Below the pieces are notes generated by a model. That model had not been told where the DNA came from. It searched no databases and saw only the letters and a program-made list of their open reading frames with translations. A DNA stretch of 64,000 nt from assembly GCA_002338565.1 (NCBI GenBank), contig DDIN01000002.1:186001-250000 (forward strand). Direction: 5' to 3'. Below are positions 1 to 8,374 of this stretch, piece by piece. Position numbers and translations under genes: made by a program. How positions within the stretch are numbered: position 1 is the first letter of the stretch; each line of letters starts with the position of its first letter. Origin of the DNA: Hyphomonadaceae bacterium UBA1849. Its GTDB lineage: Bacteria; Pseudomonadota; Alphaproteobacteria; Caulobacterales; Hyphomonadaceae.

Positions 1-738
1 ACCGTTCATGAAAGATGACGCTGGCAGCACGCAGTTAAGCGTGATGTTCGCCACTTCTTCAGGATAGCCATAACGGCGCAGTGGGACGCGTCGCTTGGCG
101 AAGATCGTCTTGTGATCGTCCTGAATGCCTTCGGTGATGCCGGTGTGGATCGGGCCCGGGCAGACGGCATTCACAGTGATGCCCTTCGCACTGAGTTCGA
201 CGGCCATAGCTTTGGTGAGGCCGATAACGCCGTGCTTGGCGGCGACGTAAGGCGAGTTCAGCGCGGTCGCGCCGAGGCCTTCAGTAGAGGCGATATTTAC
301 AACGCGGCCTTCGCCTGATTTGACAAGATATGGCAGTGCCGCGCGAACCATACGCTGGTGCGCTGTCAGCATGACATTGATGGAGCGGTTCCAGACTTCA
401 TCATACTCGTCTGCGTCGAACGGTACGAGATGAGCAAAGCCAGCATTGTTCACGACGATGTCCAGACCGCCAAAGCGCTCAACTGTCGCGGCGACCGTAG
501 ATTTGATTGCGCCATGGTCGCCTACGTCGAGGGCAAGGCCAAATACATCATCAATGCCAGCGGCTTTGATCTCTTCAACGACGATGTCGACTTTTTCCTG
601 AGACAGGTCGGTGACGACGACGTTTGCGCCTTCGCGTGCAAACAGATGCGCGGTGGCGCGGCCCATGCCGGATGCGGCACCAGTTACGATTGCTGTTTTG
701 CCTTTGATGGACCGGCTGAGTTCGCGATACGGCTCCAT
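1..738 (-). CDS. SDR family oxidoreductase, partial (3' end outside window)
   Basis: Classical short-chain dehydrogenase/reductase, an NAD(P)-dependent cytosolic oxidoreductase. 246 codons are visible and the frame is still open at base 1, so the C-terminus lies outside the window. The Rossmann motif TGAASGMG is near residue 19, NNAG near 95, and the catalytic YVAAK tetrad segment near 165, followed by the usual VNAVCPGP. The ATG at 738 is preceded by a GGGGAG ribosome-binding site. The start of the protein and the NVVVTDLS segment after the second strand suggest an Asp that favours NAD over NADP. A 3-hydroxybutyrate or 3-hydroxyacyl substrate is common for this subgroup, but the substrate cannot be read from the sequence. 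Confidence 0.9.
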   Translation of the reverse strand, partial: MEPYRELSRSIKGKTAIVTGAASGMGRATAHLFAREGANVVVTDLSQEKVDIVVEEIKAAGIDDVFGLALDVGDHGAIKSTVAATVERFGGLDIVVNNAGFAHLVPFDADEYDEVWNRSINVMLTAHQRMVRAALPYLVKSGEGRVVNIASTEGLGATALNSPYVAAKHGVIGLTKAMAVELSAKGITVNAVCPGPIHTGITEGIQDDHKTIFAKRRVPLRRYGYPEEVANITLNCVLPASSFMNG

Positions 739-839
739 GATTGTCTCCCCTGAGCTTGCTGTTTAGTTGCGAACCTTATCCGTGAGTTCCTGCGCAATTG
801 GCAAGAGAGGAGTGAATTAATGTCTTGAGCCAAGACCTC

Positions 840-1778
840 TTATCCGCAGTGCTGGGAGAACAGCTCTGCGGCGCGGATTGCGGCATCATGTAGGGCAAGC
901 AGATCATCGCGCTCTTCGTCGGAAGCATCCTGCAGGATATCCGGCGGCGGATCTGGCGATTTGATCGGGATGGGATGCCAGCAGGTGTCATCCCGGATGC
1001 GATGCAGCATGGAATGATGCCTCGCTGATCCGGGACCTGAAACAGGCAAAGTGTGCACGTCAGGTCCCGTGTTTGCAGAGCACAACAGCGTTTCGCACTG
1101 CGCACGGGATGACATTCGTGCCAGCCAGATGCCGGCAATTCGGCCGGCGCGGGCGTCTATTTCCTCGATCAGCGTGCCGAGGCGCTCCATGCGCGCAATC
1201 AGCCTGTCGCAGGTATAGATGGTGTCGTTGCGAAGTCTGGGGGTGAGGTGAGGCGCTTCTTTTTCGGCCCTCATCCCAAACCCTTCTCCCAACCCGGGAG
1301 AAGGGCTTTCCGGCAGTGACACCCGAAAGGCCGGGAGCTTCTGATCATAGAGCGGCAGGCCACGCAGCACGAAATGAGGGTGAACTTCTTTGCTTTGTTC
1401 TCGCGAACGATTTTCGCATAGAACGCGCTCAGGGCTGTTCTTACTTTCCTCGAACCTGTCATCCGGGGGTCGCGATGGGGCACGCTCAGGGCTGCCATCG
1501 CGCACAGAAGATAAACCATCCCTCACTAAGCCCGATCTCAGGCGGGCATAAGCCATCCAGATGATGAGGCAGCGAATGAGATGTTCTGCGTGCTCGATCA
1601 GGCGTCGGAAACGGCGCTGATCCCACCGAAAGAAGCTGGTCGGGAAACCTGTCTGCGTTGTCGAACTATCGGGCAGCGCCCATTGAAATGGAAAGCCTGA
1701 GAGCCGGGCGATATAGCTCGCCGCGCGTGATTTATACGCGTAAAATTCTTCAGGAATATCCAGCTCAGGCTCGTTCAT
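840..1778 (-). CDS. Hypothetical protein carrying embedded palindromic repeats
   Basis: Open frame of 312 codons with no family that I recognise. The outer parts look like real protein: an N-terminal Arg/aromatic-rich segment with a helix (EHLIRCLIIWMAYARL), a middle PHFVLRGLPLYDQKLPAF segment, and an acidic C-terminal helix rich in Asp, Glu and Ala. Between them lie three blocks whose DNA is repeat-like: a 127-bp element with GTCATCCCG/CGGGATGAC ends, a CCCTTCTCCC hairpin, and two constant-loop hairpins. Translated, these blocks are low-quality sequence rich in Ser, Arg, Pro and Cys. Repeats of this kind tolerated inside reading frames resemble Rickettsia palindromic elements in principle. 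The gene may be functional with tolerated inserts, or a decaying pseudogene that happens to stay open. Confidence 0.5.
   Translation of the reverse strand: MNEPELDIPEEFYAYKSRAASYIARLSGFPFQWALPDSSTTQTGFPTSFFRWDQRRFRRLIEHAEHLIRCLIIWMAYARLRSGLVRDGLSSVRDGSPERAPSRPPDDRFEESKNSPERVLCENRSREQSKEVHPHFVLRGLPLYDQKLPAFRVSLPESPSPGLGEGFGMRAEKEAPHLTPRLRNDTIYTCDRLIARMERLGTLIEEIDARAGRIAGIWLARMSSRAQCETLLCSANTGPDVHTLPVSGPGSARHHSMLHRIRDDTCWHPIPIKSPDPPPDILQDASDEERDDLLALHDAAIRAAELFSQHCG
987..1113. repeat. 127-bp palindromic element, GTCATCCCG ends
   Basis: The element begins GTCATCCCGG and ends CGGGATGAC, a perfect 9-bp terminal inversion. An inner inverted repeat CGGGACCTGA (1031-1040) / TCAGGTCCCG (1060-1069) forms a second perfect 10-bp stem. 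The architecture matches interspersed, non-coding palindromic repeats that are usually intergenic in alphaproteobacteria. Here it lies inside an open reading frame. Confidence 0.7.
1281..1305. repeat. Hairpin repeat, 10-bp perfect stem
   Basis: CCCTTCTCCC (1281-1290) and GGGAGAAGGG (1296-1305) form a perfect 10-bp stem with a 5-base loop. The flanking text (a CCCTCATCCC run just upstream) matches a common proteobacterial intergenic repeat. Located inside the 840-1778 reading frame. Confidence 0.65.
1420..1441. repeat. Constant-loop hairpin, copy 1
   Basis: AGAAC (1420-1424) pairs with GTTCT (1437-1441) around a loop containing CGCTCAGGGCT. The same loop occurs in copy 2 (1471-1502) and, with one base inserted, in copy 3 (57264-57292), while the stem sequences are different but still complementary. 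Confidence 0.55.
1471..1502. repeat. Constant-loop hairpin, copy 2
   Basis: CGCGATGG (1471-1478) pairs perfectly with CCATCGCG (1495-1502). The loop contains CGCTCAGGGCTG at 1483-1494, identical to bases 1426-1437 of copy 1 although the stems are unrelated. Confidence 0.6.
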
Positions 1779-1818
1779 CCCTCCAGCTTAAGGTGAGAGG
1801 CAGAGCGGGGGATAAGGT

Positions 1819-2517
1819 TTACAGGCGGTCCAGTGGTCCGTATGACAAAATTCTTATCCCGAACACGTTGAAGACGAATTTTGTAAGCGGTTTATTCATG
1901 TCGAACGATCTGTATGCTGTTTTCTTTTGCTCGCTAAGCGTTCGGTTATCAAGGTAATCAGGTTTGTCGGGAAAGCCGTGTAGAAGCGAAGTGTCATCCG
2001 AATTAGAAAAGATGATCTGTCTATTTTTGAGAGCCCTCAAAATCCGCTGAGCATCGGGTATGATTGCTGGATAAAAGCCTGAGATAGTCGAATCTTTTTG
2101 AGGTTCTGATAAACCTTCCCATTCGTCATTCATTGGGAGAGGACACGCTACATTTATTCCGTAGGTCATGCCGATTTTTGCAAGGAAACGATATCCACGG
2201 CAGTAAAGCCGATAGGCCAAAAGAATATCGGCATGAACGTCTGCTGGACGAGCTATAATGCGGTTCATCAGCCGACAAAGACGCCACTCGATGAACTCGT
2301 TGCGTCCGATGACCGAGAAGATTGTGCGTTCGCTCTCATAACGGGCTGCTTCGCGCCGGAAATCGACCGAGACCAATTCAAGATAAAGGTCTTCACCAAT
2401 CAAATCCTTGAGCTGTTCAGATCCATAGATCCAATTTTCGAAGTCTGAGAGGCAAATGTCACCTTCCAGAAAACGGAACAGTGTCTCTTTAACCTGCAGG
2501 TCTAATGCATCTGTCAT
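1819..2517 (-). CDS. Hypothetical protein, AT-rich, possible immunity-type N-terminal domain
   Basis: 232 residues, predicted cytosolic, no signal peptide. The N-terminal 45 residues contain FLEGDICLSDFENWIY followed by a DLYLEL strand. From memory this pattern (short helix, Phe-Glu-x-Trp-hydrophobic-Tyr, then Asp-Leu-Tyr) recurs in small orphan or immunity-like proteins beside toxins, but no toxin gene is adjacent here. The rest, including the stretch around CRGYRFLAKIGMTYG, is not recognised. The coding DNA is visibly more AT-rich than its neighbours, which suggests recent acquisition. Nine bases separate its stop from nothing conserved; the downstream GDPD gene is on the same strand but upstream in transcription. 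Function unknown. Confidence 0.7.
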   Translation of the reverse strand: MTDALDLQVKETLFRFLEGDICLSDFENWIYGSEQLKDLIGEDLYLELVSVDFRREAARYESERTIFSVIGRNEFIEWRLCRLMNRIIARPADVHADILLAYRLYCRGYRFLAKIGMTYGINVACPLPMNDEWEGLSEPQKDSTISGFYPAIIPDAQRILRALKNRQIIFSNSDDTSLLHGFPDKPDYLDNRTLSEQKKTAYRSFDMNKPLTKFVFNVFGIRILSYGPLDRL

Positions 2518-2526
2518 GGGAGAGTA

Positions 2527-3507
2527 TTAAAGACCACACTGTTCGCGGGCGATGTCGTCACCATCAATCGCCTCTGCGACTTCAAGCGGAACATCTGTTG
2601 CAATAAGCGTCAGGCCAGCGTCGACCAGTTCCTGAAATTCAGATCCGTCTCCATCCGCCATGTACTCATCATCCAGGCGTTCACCCGGACGCCCTAACGT
2701 ACCGAATGCCGCTTCCACGCCTTCTTCCAGAACGCGTTCCCATGCCGCAAAATCCGGATCACGTGTGCCAGTCCAGGCGATGAGTTGCGGCTGCTGAACG
2801 CCAAGGTCGAGGAGCGTATTGATATCACGCGCGCCAAATGCGCTGGCTGTCATCATCAGTTCTGGCGCGATGCGCGCGATTTCTGCGGCCTGACGGTCAT
2901 CATAGGAGATCATGATGACGTTATTTTCTGCGCCTGCCGCGCGGACGGCTTCGATAATGTTTCGGAAGCTGGTGGTCGGCTTTTTGTCGAGTTCCAGAAT
3001 AGCTCCGCTCTCGACAGCCCAGTTCAGAGCGTCTTCCAGAGTGGGAATGGCATGGCCGGTCTCATTGCCGAAATTGTCGACCAGCGTTGCCCGGCTGATT
3101 TCAGACCAGTCATACTCTGCCACGGCGCCCTGCATGGTAGTGGTGCGGGTGAGAGTACGGTCATGCATCAGGAAGAGCACGCCATCCTGACTTTCGGCGA
3201 TGTCGATCTCAAAGACGCGGACATCGTTGTCATAGCCATATTTAAGCGTCTCGATGGCGTTCTCTGGATAGAACTCATACGGGCCGCCGCGATGTGCAGC
3301 GATAGCCGTGCCGTTGTTCTCGCGCAGACAGTCGAAGATTTCCGGCAGGGACGGTCGGGCGGCAACCGGTGTCGCTGTTGCTTCGTCAGAGCTCTGCTCT
3401 ACCTCAACCGGATCAACAGATGAGACGTCAGGCGATTCTACTTCACCGAAGCAGCCTGTGAGCAGGAAAGTTGCGGCGAATAGCGGTAGTGCAGCGTTTT
3501 TAAACAT
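2527..3507 (-). CDS. Glycerophosphodiester phosphodiesterase family lipoprotein
   Basis: Hydrolyses glycerophosphodiesters to sn-glycerol 3-phosphate and an alcohol; here as a lipid-anchored periplasmic protein. The chosen start (3507) gives MFKNAALPLFAATFLLTGC, a clear lipoprotein signal with lipobox LLTG|C; the longer frame upstream would bury it. After a Ser/Asp/Glu-rich linker comes the GDPD core: AAHRGG with the first catalytic His, YPENA, then FEIDIAES (metal-binding Glu and Asp) and FLMHDRTL with the second His, all as in the TIM-barrel GDPD family. A late ELDKKP motif supplies another acidic/Lys site. Length of 326 residues fits a single-domain bacterial enzyme. Substrate specificity cannot be told. 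Confidence 0.9.
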   Translation of the reverse strand: MFKNAALPLFAATFLLTGCFGEVESPDVSSVDPVEVEQSSDEATATPVAARPSLPEIFDCLRENNGTAIAAHRGGPYEFYPENAIETLKYGYDNDVRVFEIDIAESQDGVLFLMHDRTLTRTTTMQGAVAEYDWSEISRATLVDNFGNETGHAIPTLEDALNWAVESGAILELDKKPTTSFRNIIEAVRAAGAENNVIMISYDDRQAAEIARIAPELMMTASAFGARDINTLLDLGVQQPQLIAWTGTRDPDFAAWERVLEEGVEAAFGTLGRPGERLDDEYMADGDGSEFQELVDAGLTLIATDVPLEVAEAIDGDDIAREQCGL

Positions 3508-3687
3508 GATCAGAGGGCCTTGGCGATGTATATTGCGGCCTCTCTCTAACGAATATTTGTGACATGGAAAATATTCAGTGCTGCCGGGTTGCACTTTTTG
3601 TTCGTTTGACGCTTCTTAATACCCAAAAAAGATGACACATGCGTCATCATACTAAGAACACGCTATTCGAACGTCAGGGAGAGGACG

Positions 3688-5331
3688 ATGAGCCTAATCG
3701 GCAAAATGCAGGATTGGCCGCTAACCGTAAACAAGGTTATCGAACACGCCAAAGCCAATCACGGTCACCGCCGTGTTATTTCGCGCTCGGTTGAGGGCCC
3801 GATTGTCGAGACGACATACGCAGAAATTCACGACCGTGCGAAGCAGGTTTCCAACGCGCTGAAAGGTGACGGCATCAAGCTGCACGACCGCGTTGCAACG
3901 CTCGCATGGAACACAGCACGCCACATGGAAACATGGTTTGGCGCAATGGGCATCGGTTCTGTCCTTCATACCATCAATCCGCGTCTGCACCCTGAGCAGA
4001 TCGCCTGGATTGCAAACGATGCAGAAGACAAAATCCTCTTCGTAGACCTGACCTTTGTGCCTCTGCTTGAAGCGGTTCAGGACCAGATGAAAACCATCGA
4101 GCGTTTCGTCATTTTCTGTGACGCAGAGCATATGCCTGACACGAAACTTCGTAACGCTGTTCCTTATGAAGATTACATCGCGGGCCAGTCTCAGGACTGC
4201 GTTTGGGGGGACTTCCCTGAGACAACGCCATGTGGCCTTTGCTACACTTCCGGCACGACGGGTAATCCGAAGGGCGTTCTCTACTCTCACCGCTCAAACG
4301 TGCTTCACACCTTCATTACAGGCATGGCTGACGCACTTGGCGTGACGGTCTTCGATAAGGTGCTGCCAGTCGTTCCGATGTTCCACGCGAACGCATGGGG
4401 CCTGACATTCACATGTCCTGCTGTTGGCGCTGAAATGATCATGCCGGGCGCGCAAATGGACGGTGCGTCTATCTATGAGCTTCTGACCAAGTACAAAGTG
4501 ACGATGTCAGCTGCGGTTCCGACGGTCTGGCTTATGCTGCTTCAGCACCTTGAAGCAAATGATCTAGATCTGCCGGATCTCGACCGAGTTGTTATCGGTG
4601 GTTCAGCGGTTCCTGAGCGTATTCTGCGCGCATTCAAAGAGAAGTTCGACGTCGATACAGCTCACGCATGGGGTATGACGGAAACATCTCCGCTTGGCAC
4701 GATTGGCCAGCTGGTTCCGGAAATCCGCGATCAGGGCTGGGACAAGCATGTCGAGTACAAGCTCAAACAAGGCCGCATGCCGTTTGGTGTCGAGCTGAAA
4801 GTTGTTGATGATGATGGCAATGAGCTGCCGCGCGATGGCGAGAGCTCTGGTCACTTGCTCGTACGTGGCTGCGCGGTTGTCGATACCTACTTCAAAGGTG
4901 CTGGCGCCGATGGCGGCTCGGTTCTTGATGAGAACGGCTTCTTCGATACAGGCGACGTCGCGCACCTTGATCAACATGGCTATATGCAGATCACCGACCG
5001 CGCAAAAGACGTGATCAAATCCGGTGGCGAATGGATTTCTTCCATCGACATTGAGAACATTGCTGTCGGTCACCCGAAGGTCGCCAATGCTGCTGCTATC
5101 GGCATTTATCACCCGAAATGGGATGAGCGCCCGCTTCTGATCATCCAGCTCCATGAGGGTGAAGAAGCGACGAAGGAAGAGATGCTGAAGCAGCTTGAAG
5201 GCAAAATCGCCAAATGGTGGACGCCGGATGATGTTGCGTTTGTCGAGGCTATCCCTCTCGGCGCAACCGGCAAGATCAACAAGCTTGCCCTTCGTGACAT
5301 GTTCAAGGACTACAAACTGCCAACTGCGTAA
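3688..5331 (+). CDS. Fatty-acid--CoA ligase, AlkK-like
   Basis: Activates medium- or long-chain fatty acids with ATP and CoA via an acyl-adenylate. The 547-residue protein has the ANL-superfamily P-loop-like motif TSGTTGNPKG near residue 186, the WGMTETSP motif near 330, FDTGDVA near 414 and a final GKINK with the C-terminal catalytic Lys. It is compact, like AlkK-type medium-chain acyl-CoA synthetases, rather than the larger FadD forms. The ATG at 3688 follows a GGGAGAGGA ribosome-binding site. The SDR at 5346 starts 14 bases downstream, so the two are probably cotranscribed and may act in one acid/alcohol degradation step. No membrane segment is seen. Confidence 0.92.
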   Translation: MSLIGKMQDWPLTVNKVIEHAKANHGHRRVISRSVEGPIVETTYAEIHDRAKQVSNALKGDGIKLHDRVATLAWNTARHMETWFGAMGIGSVLHTINPRLHPEQIAWIANDAEDKILFVDLTFVPLLEAVQDQMKTIERFVIFCDAEHMPDTKLRNAVPYEDYIAGQSQDCVWGDFPETTPCGLCYTSGTTGNPKGVLYSHRSNVLHTFITGMADALGVTVFDKVLPVVPMFHANAWGLTFTCPAVGAEMIMPGAQMDGASIYELLTKYKVTMSAAVPTVWLMLLQHLEANDLDLPDLDRVVIGGSAVPERILRAFKEKFDVDTAHAWGMTETSPLGTIGQLVPEIRDQGWDKHVEYKLKQGRMPFGVELKVVDDDGNELPRDGESSGHLLVRGCAVVDTYFKGAGADGGSVLDENGFFDTGDVAHLDQHGYMQITDRAKDVIKSGGEWISSIDIENIAVGHPKVANAAAIGIYHPKWDERPLLIIQLHEGEEATKEEMLKQLEGKIAKWWTPDDVAFVEAIPLGATGKINKLALRDMFKDYKLPTA

Positions 5332-5345
5332 GCAGGACGCCGTTT

Positions 5346-6095
5346 GTGTCGGAGCCTGACGTGAAGTCCATTCTGATTACAGGAGCCAGCGCGGGGATTG
5401 GTAAAGCCACCGCGCAGCTCTTCCTTGAGCAGGGCTGGACTGTCGGGCTTCTGGCGCGTCGCGGGGATGCTCTGGCAGAAATGGCTGCCGATCATTCCAA
5501 TGCACATGCACTTGAGTGCGATGTAACCGATCATGAAGCCGTCGATGCCGCGTTCGATAAATTTGTTGAAGCGGCAGGGCGGCTTGATGTGCTTTTCAAT
5601 AATGCTGGTCGAGGCGCTTTCCCGGCAACGATTGACGAGATTTCGCCTGAGACATGGCTGTCTGTAGTGAATGTAAACCTGAATGGCATGTTCTGGTGCG
5701 CACGGGCCGCTTTCCGGCATATGCGCCAGCAGTCGCCGCAAGGTGGGCGGATCATCAATAACGGTTCGATCTCTGCGATGACGCCGCGTCCTGGCGCCAC
5801 GCCTTACAACGCGACCAAACACGCTGTGACGGGCCTCACCAAATCACTCGCGCTTGACGGTCGTCCGTATTCGATTGCCTGTAGCCAGATTGATATCGGC
5901 AACGCAGCGACAGAAATGACCGTTCGCATGGCAAAAGGTGTACCGCAGGCAGATGGTAGCCTGAAGCCGGAGCCGACCATGGCCGTCGAGGACGTTGCGA
6001 GTTCTGTGCTGCACATGGCGAATTTGCCTCTTGAGGCAAACATACTTTCTATGACTGTAATGGCGACGAACATGCCATTTGTCGGGCGGGGCTGA
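5346..6095 (+). CDS. SDR family oxidoreductase
   Basis: NAD(P)-dependent short-chain dehydrogenase of 249 residues. Motifs: ITGASAGIGKAT near residue 10, NNAGRG near 86, NNGSIS with the catalytic Ser near 140, and YNATK near 153-157. LLARR after the second strand suggests a basic residue binding the NADP phosphate. The start is a GTG at 5346 with AGGA eight bases upstream; no ATG gives a complete Rossmann fold. It follows the acyl-CoA ligase by 14 bases, which suggests a shared transcript. Substrate unknown. Confidence 0.88.
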   Translation: MSEPDVKSILITGASAGIGKATAQLFLEQGWTVGLLARRGDALAEMAADHSNAHALECDVTDHEAVDAAFDKFVEAAGRLDVLFNNAGRGAFPATIDEISPETWLSVVNVNLNGMFWCARAAFRHMRQQSPQGGRIINNGSISAMTPRPGATPYNATKHAVTGLTKSLALDGRPYSIACSQIDIGNAATEMTVRMAKGVPQADGSLKPEPTMAVEDVASSVLHMANLPLEANILSMTVMATNMPFVGRG

Positions 6096-6138
6096 TCCGC
6101 GCCCGATCTGATATTATCTCAGCAGCGGAGATCCTTGC

Positions 6139-7389
6139 GTGACACTTTCCAGACGCCGTTTCGGACAATTAGGACTGGCTGCAGGTTTGACGGGCCTGAT
6201 CGCGCCTCAAATCGCATCCGCCCGCGACGACGAGCTGACAGCGATGGCAGCAGGCGCGCAACCCATCTCTCCGCTGGAGCATGAGGCGCGTATCGCGAGA
6301 GCGCAGGTGCTGATGCAGCAGCAGGGCATTGATGCGCTCGTGCTGGAGGCAGGCTCTGCGCTTGTCTACTTTACCGGTATTCGCTGGTGGCGATCGGAAC
6401 GTTTTACGGGTGTGGTGATCCCTGCCGAGGGCACGCCGACAGTTGTCACACCATACTTTGAAGAGCCGTCCGTCCGCGAAAGCGTAAAAGTCGACGTCGA
6501 CGTGCGGACCTGGCACGAGCATGAAAGCCCGTTCGCGCTGGTCGCTGGAATTCTGAGTGATACCGGCCTGAGTGAAGGTAAGGTCGCGATAGAAGAGACG
6601 GTGCGTCACTTCATTTCAGACGGAATTGCACAGGCAGCTCCATCTTTTGAAGTGGTGTCGGGTATGAGCGTCACCCGAGGCGTTCGTATGTTCAAATCGC
6701 CTGCCGAACTCGCCCTGATGCAGACAGCCAACAACATCACGCTGGCCGCTTACCGGCATATCTATCCGCGCGTCGAACTGGGGATGAACCAGTTCGATAT
6801 CTCCAACCTTATGAGCGAAACTACGCGCAGGCTCGGCGGAAATGTCGAGTTCTCGATGGTCCTGCTGAACGAGGCGACCGCGTATCCGCATGGTACGGGT
6901 TCAGCGCAGGAAGTGCGCGAGGGCTCCGTCATTCTGATGGATTGCGGCTGCGGTGTGCATGATTATGAGTCCGACATTTCGCGTACATGGGTGTTCGGCG
7001 AGCCAACTGCTAAGCAGGGTCAGGTCTGGAACACCGTGAAACGCGGGCAGGAGCTGGCGCTTGAGACTGCTCAAATCGGGACGCCAGCAGGGCAGGTGGA
7101 TGCTACCGTACGTGCTTTTTATGAGCGCGAAGGCTACGGGCCGGGCTATCAGACGCCGGGCCTTTCCCACCGTCTCGGCCATGGCATTGGCCTCGATGGG
7201 CACGAACCTGTAAACTTCGTTATGGGCGAGGACACACCGCTTGCGCCGGGCATGTGTTTTTCTAACGAGCCGGGGATTTATATCTTTGGCGAATTCGGAG
7301 TTCGCCTCGAAGACTGCCTCTATATGACGGAGGATGGTCCACGCCTGTTCAGCGAATTTGCGCCGTCGATTGATGCGCCGTTTGGCTGA
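6139..7389 (+). CDS. Tat-exported M24 family metallopeptidase (Xaa-Pro aminopeptidase/creatinase-like)
   Basis: Predicted dinuclear-metal aminopeptidase of the pita-bread fold. The first residues, SRRRFGQLGLAAG, form a twin-arginine signal (RRxF) followed by a hydrophobic stretch and an Ala-rich cleavage region, so the protein is exported folded to the periplasm. A creatinase-type N-terminal domain follows, with the catalytic domain in the second half: LMDCGCG and ESDISRTW give the two metal-binding Asp, LGHGIGLDGHE the His, SNEPGIY the first Glu and RLEDCLY the last Glu, so all five ligands are present. Start is GTG at 6139. Length 416 is normal. It follows the SDR by 43 bases on the same strand. 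Confidence 0.9.
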   Translation: MTLSRRRFGQLGLAAGLTGLIAPQIASARDDELTAMAAGAQPISPLEHEARIARAQVLMQQQGIDALVLEAGSALVYFTGIRWWRSERFTGVVIPAEGTPTVVTPYFEEPSVRESVKVDVDVRTWHEHESPFALVAGILSDTGLSEGKVAIEETVRHFISDGIAQAAPSFEVVSGMSVTRGVRMFKSPAELALMQTANNITLAAYRHIYPRVELGMNQFDISNLMSETTRRLGGNVEFSMVLLNEATAYPHGTGSAQEVREGSVILMDCGCGVHDYESDISRTWVFGEPTAKQGQVWNTVKRGQELALETAQIGTPAGQVDATVRAFYEREGYGPGYQTPGLSHRLGHGIGLDGHEPVNFVMGEDTPLAPGMCFSNEPGIYIFGEFGVRLEDCLYMTEDGPRLFSEFAPSIDAPFG

Positions 7390-7511
7390 TTTTGTTTCCT
7401 ATTGACCTTGTTCACCTACGCCCCAGTTCCTTCGGGGAAGGGGAGAAACATTGCGTGACAAGCCTGATTCCTGCGCTATGACTCTCTCAATCTCGGGAGT
7501 GGAGTTATAAA

Positions 7512-8321
7512 ATGAGCAATTCTAAGAGTAAGGGCGGTATTCGCCTCGGGCTCGCATGGCTGGTGCTGTTTCTGGCGATCTTGCTGCCGTTCTGGTTCAT
7601 GGCTGCTGGCCTCGGTTATAAATACGGCCTGTGGGATCTTGGAACCGCTTTGAGCACAATGACGGTCGAGTGGGGGCCTAAGCTTGCAATGGGCATTGGC
7701 GGTGCCGGTATCGTGCTGACAGTGCTTGGCCTGATTAAAGCGCCGCGCGTAAAAATCGTCATTCTGTCGCTCGCGGCTATTCTCATAGCGGGTCTTGTTC
7801 TCGGTCGCATGCAGGGCTTCCGAATGAATGCCCAAAGCGTTCCGCCAATCCATGATATCCAGACGGACTGGTCCGACCCGATCCAGTTCTCTGATGAAAT
7901 GATGGAACTGCGCGAAGGGGCCAACCCTGTGCTCGACGCGCCTACATTTGGCAGCGGTGATAACGAGCGACTCGTCTCGGAGGCACAAGCTGAAGCCTAT
8001 CCGGAAATCCGCTCACTCATTCTGCGTGCACCGGCTGACGTGACCTATTCTGCGGCGTATTCCACGCTCGATGAGATGGGCATGGAGATCGTAACGGCAG
8101 ACGAGGAAGCAGGCGTTCTGGAAGCGACTTACACCTCTACCTGGTACGGTTTCAAAGATGACGTCGCGATCCGTATCCGTCCGCAGGGCGAAGGTAGTCA
8201 GGTGGATGTACGCTCAGTGTCCCGTGTTGGTCGTTCCGACCTTGGTGCAAATGCAGCTCGCATCAGCGCTATTCTGGAAAGCCTGTCCAGCAAGCTGGAT
8301 GTTGCGGACATGCCGTCCTAA
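7512..8321 (+). CDS. DUF1499 domain-containing membrane protein
   Basis: 269 residues. The first third has three hydrophobic segments (about residues 12-36, 55-75 and 80-95), so it sits in the inner membrane; the C-terminal half is a soluble DUF1499-type domain recognisable by the Tyr-Pro-Glu-Ile start, the EMGMEIVTADEEAG segment and the paired strands FKDDVAIRIRP and QVDVRSVSRVGRSDLG, the most conserved part of the family. The ATG at 7512 has a GGAGTGGAG ribosome-binding site. The family has no assigned biochemical role that I know of. A strong terminator follows 25 bases after the stop. Confidence 0.85.
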   Translation: MSNSKSKGGIRLGLAWLVLFLAILLPFWFMAAGLGYKYGLWDLGTALSTMTVEWGPKLAMGIGGAGIVLTVLGLIKAPRVKIVILSLAAILIAGLVLGRMQGFRMNAQSVPPIHDIQTDWSDPIQFSDEMMELREGANPVLDAPTFGSGDNERLVSEAQAEAYPEIRSLILRAPADVTYSAAYSTLDEMGMEIVTADEEAGVLEATYTSTWYGFKDDVAIRIRPQGEGSQVDVRSVSRVGRSDLGANAARISAILESLSSKLDVADMPS

Positions 8322-8346
8322 GCGTCAGCACAGTTCAGAAAATCGA

Positions 8347-8374
8347 AACGCGGCCTTTCGGGGCCGCGTTTTTT
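8347..8374. terminator. Intrinsic terminator, bidirectional
   Basis: AACGCGGCC (8347-8355) and GGCCGCGTT (8362-8370) form a 9-bp stem followed by TTTT. It lies between the convergent DUF1499 gene and the metallo-hydrolase gene, whose stop codon it abuts. Confidence 0.9.

Noticed and set aside
776..1138. 120-codon minus-strand frame inside the 840-1778 region
   Set aside because: Overlaps the longer frame and consists largely of the 127-bp repeat element.
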